A DNA stretch of 53,475 nucleotides from Acidimicrobiia bacterium (GTDB lineage: Bacteria > Actinomycetota > Acidimicrobiia > Spongiisociales > ZC4RG35). A program made the position numbers and the translations under genes. The notes beneath the pieces were generated by a model, which had not been told where the DNA came from, ran no database searches, and was given only the letters and a program-made list of their open reading frames with translations. The stretch is taken from the NCBI GenBank assembly GCA_025928935.1, contig JAICNB010000011.1:1-53475 (forward strand). The letters run 5' to 3'. This document shows, one piece after another, positions 42,498 through 49,998 of the stretch (position 1 is its first letter; every line of letters begins with the position of its first letter).

Positions 42498-43283
42498 ATG
42501 ACGATGTTGCTCGAGAACAAGAAGCTCGTGGTCACCGGGCTGCTCACCGACGACTCGATCGCCTGGCATGTGGCCCGGATCGCTCAGGAGGAGGGCGCCG
42601 AGATCGTGGCGACCGGGTTCGGGCGGGGGCTGCGTCTCACCGAGCGCTCGGTCCAGCGTCTTCCGGTCTCATGCCCTGTGTTGGAGCTCGACATCAACGA
42701 TCCCGATCATGTGGCCGGCCTGGTGGCCGATCTGGGGGAGCGTTGGGGCCGGGTGGACGGGGCCCTCCACGCCATCGCCTTCGCCCCGGAGGACGCCCTC
42801 GGAGGCAACTTCCTCAGCACGCCTCCCGAATCTGCGCAGACCGCGTTCATGACGTCCGCCTTTTCGTACAAGACGTTGGCGGTGGCCCTGCTGCCGTTGA
42901 TGGGGGACGGTGGGGCCCTGGTGACCCTCGATTTCGACAACAGCCAGGCTTGGCCCGCCTACGACTGGATGGGAGTGGCCAAGTCGGCCTTGCAGAGCGT
43001 GACCCGGTACCTGGCCCGCGACTTGGGACCACACGGCATCAGGGTCAATGCGGTCTCGGCGGGCCCGTTGAGCACCGTCGCCGCCAAATCGATTCCCGGC
43101 TTCGACGCCTTCGATCGGGTGTGGAAGCAGCGCGCCCCGCTCTCCTGGGACGGCTCGAACCCTGACCCGGTCGCCCGGATGGTCTGTGTGCTCCTCAGCG
43201 ATTGGGCACCGATGACCTCAGGTGAGGTGGTCCACGTCGACGGTGGGTTCCATGCCATCGCCGCCGGCGTCGACCGGGACTGA
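42498..43283 (+). CDS. fabI: Enoyl-ACP reductase (FabI/InhA type)
   Basis: NADH-dependent enoyl-acyl-carrier-protein reductase, the last step of each fatty-acid elongation round. The 261-residue short-chain-dehydrogenase-like protein has the divergent N-terminus VVTGLLTDDSIAWHVA and the Tyr155-x6-Lys162 pair (AYDWMGVAK) of FabI/InhA, not the YxxxK of ordinary SDRs. The ATG at 42498 is preferred; a GTG at 42495 and ATG at 42504 are also open. A strong hairpin at 43292-43339 ends the unit. Confidence 0.92.
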   Translation: MTMLLENKKLVVTGLLTDDSIAWHVARIAQEEGAEIVATGFGRGLRLTERSVQRLPVSCPVLELDINDPDHVAGLVADLGERWGRVDGALHAIAFAPEDALGGNFLSTPPESAQTAFMTSAFSYKTLAVALLPLMGDGGALVTLDFDNSQAWPAYDWMGVAKSALQSVTRYLARDLGPHGIRVNAVSAGPLSTVAAKSIPGFDAFDRVWKQRAPLSWDGSNPDPVARMVCVLLSDWAPMTSGEVVHVDGGFHAIAAGVDRD

Positions 43284-43291
43284 TCGCCCGC

Positions 43292-43339
43292 GTGTCGTGT
43301 GCAACACCCACCCAAGGGGTGATCGCCTGCACACGGCAC
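43292..43339. terminator. Hairpin between fabI and histidine kinase
   Basis: GTGTCGTGTGCA (43292-43303) pairs with TGCACACGGCAC (43328-43339) over 12 positions with one G-T pair, with a further CACCC/GGGTG stem inside. It lies between two convergent genes and its right arm reaches the kinase stop codon. No T run is present, so it would act as a GC-rich, two-way terminator. Confidence 0.6.
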
Positions 43340-45117
43340 TACACCCGCTGCAGGGCGGGGGCCAGGGGTAGCTCGACCACGAAGGTGGCGCCGCCCCCCT
43401 CCGTCGCCTCGACCCGCACCGCCCCGTGCATCACCTCGGTCAGACTCTTGACGATGGAGAGGCCGAGACCGGTCCCACCCTTGGAGCGGGTGTCGGACTG
43501 ATCGATCTGGGTGAAGCGCTCGAAGACCCTCTCCTTGTCCATCTCGGGGATGCCCGGCCCGTGATCGACGACGGCAATGACCGCCTTGTTGGGCCGCTGC
43601 CACGCATAGAGCTCGACGGGGCTGTCCACGGCGTACTTGGCCGCATTCTCCACCAGGTTGATGAGGATCCGGGTCAGATGGTCCCGGTCGGCCGAGACGG
43701 TCAGCTCTTCGGGCTCGATGGTGAAGGACGGCTCGATGGAGACGACCCTGTTCACCTCGTCGAAGGCGTGCTTGATCGGGACCGCCTCGAGATGGACCGG
43801 GATCGCTCCCCGATCGATCCGGGACACGACCAGCAGATCGTCGATCAGCCGCTGTAGCCGCCCGGCCTGCCGACGCGCCGTGACCAGGAGCTGCTGGGCA
43901 GTTGCCTGGCTCGGGGCCAGCTCGGGTCGGTTCACGGTGTCGAGCGAGCCGATGATCGAGGTGAGTGGGGTGCGGAGCTCGTGGCTGACCGTCGAGACGA
44001 AGTCGGTTTTCATCTGTGCCACCTCCTCCAGACGGCGGGTCATCTCGGCCTGTGCCTCGTAACGCCCGATCTGGGAGAGAACGAGGCCCGCGGGTGCAGC
44101 CAGCGACCCGAGCTGATCGGCCTGGTCCTCGTTGAAGCTCCCGACGTATGGGTCGCCCACGATGATTGCGCCGACCCTGAGGCTCTCCACCTTGAGCGGG
44201 GCCACCAGTGCCTGGCGAAGACCGAGCTCTTTCAACAGGACGTGGGCGTCGGTGTCCTGATCGATCTCCCTGACGAGGAACGGCCGTCCCGACCGGTAGA
44301 CCTGGGCGACGATGGCGGGTGAGGCGACGTCGAGGACGATCGGGTCGGTGTCGAGGGGATAGCCGTTGACCCAGATCGGGCTCATCACCTCGAGCCGATG
44401 CTGGTCCGCGTTGTAGAGGAGAACCACCCCGACCTGAGCATCGAGGTATTTGCATATGGTCCCCACCAGGTGGGGGACGATCTCTGCCAGGGACTCGGCC
44501 CGTGCCAGTGTCGCGCTGACTTCGTACAGCCGCTCGAAATCGAGTCGTTGCTGGTCGATCTGACCTTCCCGCGATGCCGACCGGACGGCCTCGCGCTCGA
44601 ACTCCATCCCGACCAGCGCCGTGGCGGCGGAGACCACGGCCACGGTGACCACGGGGGCCACAACATCGGCGATCGCGTCGGCGCTTCCGGTGCTGAATGA
44701 GATGAAGGCGATGGCGAACCCGATGAGCACGGTCATGAGTGCGTGAGCCCACCAGGTCAAGAGCAACCCGGACACCGCGGCTGTGCCGTAGAGGATGGGG
44801 GTGGCAGTTGCGGTCAGCTCGGGGATCAGGGCGAAGGCGGTGATCCCCAGGATGAGACCGGTGAGCCAGGCCACGGCGATCCACGGGGCATAGCGGGTCG
44901 CCATCGGGCGGTCCCAGCGGGTGGCCGTCGACACGACCAGCATCCCGGCCAGCCCCGCCATGGGTGCCCAGAAGCCGGGTTGGGCGAACACCTGTTGCCG
45001 GACTGCCTGGGCGCCGATGATGATCAGGATCACCCAGGCCACGGCCGAGGCGCGTCGAAGCAGCGAGGCCCGGAAGCGGGCCATTGCCTGATGAGTCGTG
45101 GGTGTGGTCCCGTCCAT
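43339..45117 (-). CDS. Membrane sensor histidine kinase with GAF domain
   Basis: A 592-residue sensor kinase. Five to six membrane segments fill residues 20-175, then a helix, a GAF domain (about 195-355), the HisKA helix with phospho-acceptor His in FVSTVSHELRTPLTS near residue 375, and a HATPase domain with NLVENAAKYA (N box), VDHGPGIPE (G1), FTQIDQS and GGTGLGLSIVK (G2). I choose the ATG at 45117; a TTG at 45165 is in frame but lacks a ribosome-binding site. No response regulator is adjacent, so it is an orphan kinase here. Signal unknown; GAF suggests a small ligand. Confidence 0.9.
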   Translation of the reverse strand: MDGTTPTTHQAMARFRASLLRRASAVAWVILIIIGAQAVRQQVFAQPGFWAPMAGLAGMLVVSTATRWDRPMATRYAPWIAVAWLTGLILGITAFALIPELTATATPILYGTAAVSGLLLTWWAHALMTVLIGFAIAFISFSTGSADAIADVVAPVVTVAVVSAATALVGMEFEREAVRSASREGQIDQQRLDFERLYEVSATLARAESLAEIVPHLVGTICKYLDAQVGVVLLYNADQHRLEVMSPIWVNGYPLDTDPIVLDVASPAIVAQVYRSGRPFLVREIDQDTDAHVLLKELGLRQALVAPLKVESLRVGAIIVGDPYVGSFNEDQADQLGSLAAPAGLVLSQIGRYEAQAEMTRRLEEVAQMKTDFVSTVSHELRTPLTSIIGSLDTVNRPELAPSQATAQQLLVTARRQAGRLQRLIDDLLVVSRIDRGAIPVHLEAVPIKHAFDEVNRVVSIEPSFTIEPEELTVSADRDHLTRILINLVENAAKYAVDSPVELYAWQRPNKAVIAVVDHGPGIPEMDKERVFERFTQIDQSDTRSKGGTGLGLSIVKSLTEVMHGAVRVEATEGGGATFVVELPLAPALQRV

Positions 45118-45176
45118 GTCGCTGAAAGAAAGCCTTCCGACAGTATTCTCGGCATCTCCGAACAAGGACTAGATAC

Positions 45177-45923
45177 GTGCCTTTGCGCGCCCTCTCCGAC
45201 GGCGCATTGTTCGCCGAGTCCTATGGCGAGGGCCCGCCGCGGGTGCTCGCCCTCCACGGGTGGGGACGTCGCGGCAATGACTTCGCCCGATCGCTGGCGG
45301 GATTCGACGCCCTGGCCGTGGACCTGCCCGGGTTCGGTGCTACCCCGGCGCCGTCGGAGCCGATTGGGGCGAGAGGCTACGCCGACCTCCTGACCCCTGT
45401 GCTCGACATATTCGATGCACCGCCCGTTCTCCTGGGCCATTCCTTCGGTGGCCGCATCGCGGTCTGCCTCGCCGCCGCCAACCCGAGCCGGGTAGGGCCG
45501 ATGGTGGTGACCGGCACGCCTTTGCTTCGCACCGCTCCCTCGAAGAAACCGTCGGTGGGGTACCGATTGATCCGATCCCTCAACAGGGTCGGCATCGTGT
45601 CCGATGGTCGGATGGAGGAGATCCGTCGCGCCCGGGGATCGCCAGATTATCGAGCAGCTGCCGGTGTGATGCGGGACATCCTGGTCAAGGTGGTCAACGA
45701 GACGTACGAGGACGAGATGGGCCGGCTCGAGACCCGTGTCATGCTCCTATGGGGCGGCGAGGACCATGAGGTTCCGGTGGAAGTCGCCGAGAAGTCGTTG
45801 CGTCTGATCCGTCGGTCGGGCGGATCGGCGGAGCTCGAGGTTCTGCCCGGGGTGGGCCATCTCGTCCCCACACAGGCCCCGGATGCGATCGCTCGGGTGC
45901 TGGAGGAGGTCATGGCCAGGTGA
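45177..45923 (+). CDS. Alpha/beta hydrolase, intact triad
   Basis: A 248-residue alpha/beta hydrolase. The oxyanion segment is LALHGWGRRG, nucleophile Ser89 in LGHSFGGR, acid in LLWGGEDHEVP and His in LPGVGHLVPTQAP. It lacks a signal peptide. The GTG at 45177 is the only sensible start. Its stop overlaps the start of the Mur ligase gene (GTGA), and ddl follows, so its substrate may be connected with cell-wall building, though this is inferred from position alone. Confidence 0.87.
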   Translation: MPLRALSDGALFAESYGEGPPRVLALHGWGRRGNDFARSLAGFDALAVDLPGFGATPAPSEPIGARGYADLLTPVLDIFDAPPVLLGHSFGGRIAVCLAAANPSRVGPMVVTGTPLLRTAPSKKPSVGYRLIRSLNRVGIVSDGRMEEIRRARGSPDYRAAAGVMRDILVKVVNETYEDEMGRLETRVMLLWGGEDHEVPVEVAEKSLRLIRRSGGSAELEVLPGVGHLVPTQAPDAIARVLEEVMAR

Positions 45924-47413
45924 TTCCCTGGCTGCTCGCCGCCTGCGCCCTGGCCACGATCCCGGCGGGGCTCCGTTGGCTGCGGATTGCACAGCGGGAG
46001 CACTACCTGCCACCCGCCGTCGCCACCTTCGCCGGTCGGTGGTGGTCCAGCAGCCCGGCCAATGTCTGTTTGCTGGGGCTGATGCTGATCGGGCTGGTCG
46101 GGTCGTGGTGGAGCATCTGGTGGGCGTTCCTGGTGCCGGCCGCTCAGGTAGGCCCGGTGGGGCTCTCGATCAGGGGACGCACTTCCCCGCTGGCCTGGAC
46201 GGCACGTCTTCGTCGTGTGACCGTCGTCGCCGGCATCCTCGCTGCGGCGGTTTTCGCCTATGGCGCTGCCCGTGGTTCGGCGTTCTTCGTCGCACTTGGC
46301 GTCTTCCTCTTACCCGCTCTCGTCGATCTGGCTCTCCTCGCCATGGGCCCGATCGAGCAGTCGATGGGGAACCGGTGGGTGGATCAGGCCGCGACGCGAC
46401 TGAAGGCTTCCGGGGCGAAGGTGGTGGCCCTCACCGGGTCATACGGAAAGACCACGACCAAGCAATACGTCGCTCATCTCCTCAGTGGGAGATTCCGGGT
46501 GGTCGCCAGTCCGGCCTCGTTCAACAACCGCATGGGCCTGGCCCGGGCCATAAACGAGCATCTCCTCCCCGGTACCGAGGTGTTCGTGGCCGAGATGGGG
46601 ACCTATGGCCCCGGGGAGATCGAGGAGCTGACGCGATGGATACAGCCCGACGTCGCGGGAATGGTCGCCATCGGGCCGGTGCATCTGGAGCGTTTCGGTG
46701 ATGAGGAGCGCATCGTGAGCGCCAAGGCGGAGATCCTCGACCGCGCCCGAGTGGGGGTCATCTCGGTCGATCATCCGCTTCTGGCGCGGCTGGCGGAGGA
46801 CCGGGCCGGGACGATGGAGGTCATTACCGTATCCGGGGAGGGTGCCGCAGCCCGGGTCTCGGTGGGAGACGGTGTCGTTCGTGTCGACGGGACGAATATG
46901 GGTGATGTGCCCTCCGACGTGTTCGAGGTCAACCTGGCGACGGCGATTGGGGTCGGGCTGGCTCTGGGTGTCGACCCGTCCGAGATGGCATCCCGGGTGG
47001 GTGGACTGCCCCGACCCGAGCACCGACAGACTGTGTCTACCTCCGAGCGCGGGTTCACCGTGATCGACGACACCTTCAATTCCAACCCGGCCGGGGCCCG
47101 TTCCGCCCTCGCCCTGCTGGAGAGATCCGTTGATGGAGGGCGCAAGGTGGTGGTCACACCGGGCATGGTCGAGTTGGGCTCCCGCCAGCACCAGGAGAAC
47201 GTCAGCTTCGCCGCCGACTCCTCGGCACGGGCCGACGAGCTCGTGATCGTGGGCAGGACCAACCGCGGGGCACTGCTCCAAGGCTCCGGGAAGGGCCGGG
47301 CGTCGGTTACCGTCGTCTCGTCTCGCCAGGAGGCGGTGGACTGGGTCCGGGAACATCTCGGCGCCGGGGACGCCGTCCTCTACGAGAACGATCTTCCCGA
47401 CCACTACCCCTGA
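45920..47413 (+). CDS. MurF-like ligase with N-terminal membrane domain
   Basis: A 497-residue Mur-ligase-family protein. Residues 1-145 hold four or five membrane segments where MurF normally has its UDP-sugar-binding domain. The ATP loop is VALTGSYGKTTTK near residue 170, followed by NNRMGLARAINEHL, VAEMGTYGPGEIE and the MurF-type ligand motif VIDDTFNSNPAGARSAL. GTG 45920 overlaps the hydrolase stop; ddl starts eight bases after its end. By the central and C-terminal domains it is closest to MurF (addition of D-Ala-D-Ala to the peptide stem), but the membrane domain suggests a lipid-linked or otherwise different substrate. Confidence 0.8.
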   Translation: MIPWLLAACALATIPAGLRWLRIAQREHYLPPAVATFAGRWWSSSPANVCLLGLMLIGLVGSWWSIWWAFLVPAAQVGPVGLSIRGRTSPLAWTARLRRVTVVAGILAAAVFAYGAARGSAFFVALGVFLLPALVDLALLAMGPIEQSMGNRWVDQAATRLKASGAKVVALTGSYGKTTTKQYVAHLLSGRFRVVASPASFNNRMGLARAINEHLLPGTEVFVAEMGTYGPGEIEELTRWIQPDVAGMVAIGPVHLERFGDEERIVSAKAEILDRARVGVISVDHPLLARLAEDRAGTMEVITVSGEGAAARVSVGDGVVRVDGTNMGDVPSDVFEVNLATAIGVGLALGVDPSEMASRVGGLPRPEHRQTVSTSERGFTVIDDTFNSNPAGARSALALLERSVDGGRKVVVTPGMVELGSRQHQENVSFAADSSARADELVIVGRTNRGALLQGSGKGRASVTVVSSRQEAVDWVREHLGAGDAVLYENDLPDHYP

Positions 47414-47421
47414 GGAGCCCA

Positions 47422-48498
47422 ATGGCGATCCCGGCGGTGATATTCGGCGGCCCGTCCGACGAGCACGACATCTCGATCCTCACCGGTCTCCAGGTCATCC
47501 GGGCCCTGGGCGAGGTCCACGGCGTCTACTGGTCGAAGACCGGGGACTGGTTCGAAGTGGATCCGGGTCTGGAGGCGACCGATTTCGTCGACGGGGTTCC
47601 CCGACGATCACGTGAGTTGAGCTTTGTCGCCGCCTCCGGCCAGGGCCTCCTGCACAAGAAGAGGCCGCTTGACATCGACGTGGCGGTCATCGCCTGTCAC
47701 GGTGGCCCGGGCGAAGACGGGACGTTGCAGGGCCTCCTCGATCTGGCTGGGCTCCGCTACACCGGGCCGGGACAGGCGTCTTCGGCACTCGGCATGGACA
47801 AGCTGGCATTTGGCGCGGCGATGGCGGCAGCGGGTCTGCCCACGCTGCCCCGTGCCATCGTCTCCTCGGGCGAGGAGCCGGCCCCCGATTTCGGGGGGCC
47901 GTTCATCGTCAAGCCCAGGTTCGGGGGATCCTCGATCGGGATCGAGCTGGCCGAGGACTGGCCAACTGTTCTGGCCCTGAAACGTGGTTCCTCTTACTTC
48001 GATCAGGGCGCCGTGATCGAGCCATTCCTGATCGGAAGCCGTGACCTCCAGGTGGCGGTTCGGACGTATCCGAAATGGGAGCTCTCCGCGATCGAGGCCC
48101 CGGCGCGCGCCGCGGAGGGCATCTATTCCTACGACCAGAAGTACCTGGCCTGGGGTGGCGAGGTCAGTGCGGGCCGGGAGTTGCCGGCAACACTCGATCC
48201 TGGTGTGGAGGAGCAAGTCGAGCGCCTCTCTGCCCGGGTCACCGACGCAGCCGGGCTGCGTGGCATTGCCAGGATCGACTACCTGGAGCGGGAGGGTGAA
48301 GTCGTGGTGAACGAGGTCAACACGATCCCGGGCTCGATGGCTGCATATCTCTGGATCGATCCCCCGATCAGTCGCGAGCAGCTGTTCAGGGACATGGTCG
48401 ACGAAGCGCGTTCGGGGCCCGTCCGGCGATTCTCTGTTGCAGGCAGCGACGGAACTGCGCTCCGAAGCGCAGGGACCATCGCCTCCAAGCTCGGGTAG
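47422..48498 (+). CDS. ddl: D-alanine--D-alanine ligase
   Basis: ATP-grasp enzyme that joins two D-Ala for peptidoglycan. The 358-residue protein has the start VIFGGPSDEHDISILTG, CHGGPGEDGTLQGLLDLAG, the ATP-grasp segments FIVKPRFGGSSIGIE and ARIDYLERE, and the metal-binding EVNTIPGSM. The GPGQASSALGMDK segment is normal for Ddl. The ATG at 47422 is preceded by GAGGAG. It lies after the MurF-like gene and ends at a strong terminator hairpin (48515-48544). Its product is the substrate of MurF, so the neighbours fit one pathway. Confidence 0.94.
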   Translation: MAIPAVIFGGPSDEHDISILTGLQVIRALGEVHGVYWSKTGDWFEVDPGLEATDFVDGVPRRSRELSFVAASGQGLLHKKRPLDIDVAVIACHGGPGEDGTLQGLLDLAGLRYTGPGQASSALGMDKLAFGAAMAAAGLPTLPRAIVSSGEEPAPDFGGPFIVKPRFGGSSIGIELAEDWPTVLALKRGSSYFDQGAVIEPFLIGSRDLQVAVRTYPKWELSAIEAPARAAEGIYSYDQKYLAWGGEVSAGRELPATLDPGVEEQVERLSARVTDAAGLRGIARIDYLEREGEVVVNEVNTIPGSMAAYLWIDPPISREQLFRDMVDEARSGPVRRFSVAGSDGTALRSAGTIASKLG

Positions 48499-48514
48499 CG
48501 ACAGGCCGCTAGTC

Positions 48515-48544
48515 AGAAAGGACCGGCGGCCGCCGGTCCTTTCT
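48515..48544. terminator. Perfect 15-bp hairpin terminator
   Basis: AGAAAGGACCGGCGG (48515-48529) and its exact complement CCGCCGGTCCTTTCT (48530-48544) form a 30-base perfect palindrome with A-rich and T-rich ends. It lies 16 bases after ddl and 18 bases after the end of the convergent AsnC-domain gene, so it can terminate both. Confidence 0.85.
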
Positions 48545-48562
48545 CAGTCGGCTCTCTCCGAA

Positions 48563-48796
48563 TCAGAGGTGCACCACCGGGCAGGTGAGGGTGCGGGTGA
48601 TGCCGTCGATCGCCTGGATCTTGGCTACGACCAGCTTCCCCAGCGAGTCGACGTCGTCGCTGGTCGCCTTGACGATCACGTCGTAGGGGCCGGTCACGTC
48701 GTCTGCCGAGTCGACACCGGGGATGTCACGCACTTCCTCTGCGACCAGGGCCGCCTTGCCGACCTCGGTCTGGATCAGGACATACGCCTGGACCAA
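48563..48796 (-). CDS. Lrp/AsnC ligand-binding-domain protein
   Basis: A 77-residue stand-alone RAM (AsnC ligand-binding) domain without the DNA-binding helix-turn-helix: MVQAYVLIQTEVGKAALVA and DVTGPYDVIVKATSDD are the family blocks. Such proteins are regularly encoded beside ddl in actinobacteria and may bind amino acids. The TTG at 48796 has a perfect AAGGAGG six bases upstream, which decides the start. Confidence 0.9.
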   Translation of the reverse strand: MVQAYVLIQTEVGKAALVAEEVRDIPGVDSADDVTGPYDVIVKATSDDVDSLGKLVVAKIQAIDGITRTLTCPVVHL

Positions 48797-48870
48797 ATGA
48801 GCCTCCTTAGGGTCTCGGGTCGGCGTGACCCTAGTGAACGACCGGTGATCGTGGGCAACGAGGCCGGGGG

Positions 48871-48876
48871 TAGGGT
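48871..48876 (+). promoter_or_regulatory. -10 box TAGGGT, PPOX-family gene
   Basis: TAGGGT, eight bases, then the ATG at 48885. Leaderless design; the GGGAG in between is too close to the ATG to be the main signal but could help. Confidence 0.35.
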
Positions 48877-48884
48877 CGGGAGCC

Positions 48885-49424
48885 ATGGCATTCGAGCCGA
48901 TCGGGCAGCTGGACGACCGGTTCAGCAGCCAGGGCGCCGTTGCGGCCGCCTGGACCGACGTGGCCGAGGTCCTCGACCGGTCGGAGATGTTCTGGCTGTC
49001 CACCACCCGCGCCGACGGACGTCCCCACGTCAGCCCCCTCCCGGCCATCTGGCATGGCGACGATTCGATTGGGGGGATGCTCCACTTCTGCACCGGGCCC
49101 GAGGAGCAAAAGGCCAGGAACTTGCTGCATGAGCCTCGCTGCATCCTCACCACCGGAACGAACGAGTTCCGGTCGGGAGTGGACGTGGTGGTCGAAGGAC
49201 GTGCCGGCCGGGTCACCGACGGGGCCACGCTGCGCCGTCTGGCAGACAAATGGCTGGCGAAGCTGGACTGGCCGTTCGAGGTGGTGGAGGGAGGGTTCCG
49301 GGATCCGGGGCGGAACGACGACGACGGGTCCGGCCCCATGGCCCATGTGTTCGCCCTCTTCCCGACCAAGGTGCTGGTCTTCGGCAAGGGCGAGCCGTAC
49401 AGCCAGACCCGCTTCCGGTTCTGA
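48885..49424 (+). CDS. Pyridoxamine-5'-phosphate-oxidase-like flavoprotein
   Basis: A 179-residue split-barrel protein of the PPOX superfamily, whose actinobacterial members bind FMN or coenzyme F420. FWLSTTRADGRPHVSPLPAI is the usual first strand-turn, followed by LHFCTGPEEQKARNLLHEPR and VVVEGRAGRVTD. A stand-alone gene with its own promoter box. Cofactor and substrate cannot be decided from sequence; F420 use would fit the phylum. Confidence 0.85.
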   Translation: MAFEPIGQLDDRFSSQGAVAAAWTDVAEVLDRSEMFWLSTTRADGRPHVSPLPAIWHGDDSIGGMLHFCTGPEEQKARNLLHEPRCILTTGTNEFRSGVDVVVEGRAGRVTDGATLRRLADKWLAKLDWPFEVVEGGFRDPGRNDDDGSGPMAHVFALFPTKVLVFGKGEPYSQTRFRF

Positions 49425-49448
49425 GTCAGTGGCCCGTCCGACAGAGCA

Positions 49449-49664
49449 CTAGTGCCCCTCTTGCCCGACCCCGACCGAGGTCACGTACGTGGCGCCGTCC
49501 TCTTCCACGGTTTCGAAGACGAGACGCTGTCCCTGGCGCAGAGTCCGGAAGATGGAGCCTTTGAGCGAGCCAGGGCGGAGAAAGACCTCGGATCGGTCGT
49601 CCTCGCGCACGATGATGCCGGCGCCGGTCACAGGGTCGTAGGTCTTGACCACGCCCTGGGGCAT
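49449..49664 (-). CDS. Cold-shock-domain protein
   Basis: A 71-residue single CSD-like beta-barrel: MPQGVVKTYDPVTGAGIIVR, then EVFLRPGSLKGS and GQRLVFETVEEDG. RNP1 (KGFGFI in classical CspA) is replaced by GAGIIV, so nucleic-acid binding through that face is altered. The ATG at 49664 lies two bases after the rpmB stop, so it is co-transcribed with rpmB and presumably acts with the translation machinery. Confidence 0.8.
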   Translation of the reverse strand: MPQGVVKTYDPVTGAGIIVREDDRSEVFLRPGSLKGSIFRTLRQGQRLVFETVEEDGATYVTSVGVGQEGH

Positions 49665-49666
49665 GC

Positions 49667-49855
49667 TCAGGCTTTCTCGATCTTGCCGGCGCGGATGCAG
49701 GAGGTGCAAACACGGGCGCGGCGAGTGTTCGAGCCATGACGCACCCGCACCCTCTGGATGTTGGGCAGCCAACGACGATTGTTGCGCTTGTGGGAGAAGC
49801 TCACGGTCTTCCCGTAGCTCGGCTCCTTGCCGCAGATCTCACAGCGATAAGACAT
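49667..49855 (-). CDS. rpmB: 50S ribosomal protein L28
   Basis: Ribosomal protein L28, 62 residues. [19 protein letters not shown] begins the protein, with zinc cysteines Cys5, Cys8, Cys50 and Cys53 (the zinc-containing form). [14 protein letters not shown] is conserved. AGGAG lies nine bases before the ATG at 49855. The gene is divergent from recG, as in other actinobacteria, but the DAK-phosphatase gene that often sits between rpmB and recG is absent. Confidence 0.96.
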   Translation of the reverse strand: MSYRCEICGKEPSYGKTVSFSHKRNNRRWLPNIQRVRVRHGSNTRRARVCTSCIRAGKIEKA

Positions 49856-49998
49856 CTCGAAAACTCCTGGAGTGGCCTGGAAGCGTAGACGGGCTGATGG
49901 CCCGCTTCGACCGACCCGAAGGATAACCGTGATACGGGCCAAGTCACAGTCCGCTTGTACCGTTGCGGCGTGGCGATCGTTTCCCTGCCCGAGCCGAC

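Noticed and set aside
42959..44884. A 641-codon minus-strand frame
   Set aside because: It runs across the histidine kinase in another frame and then antisense to fabI; the Arg/Gly/Pro-rich translation has no domain.
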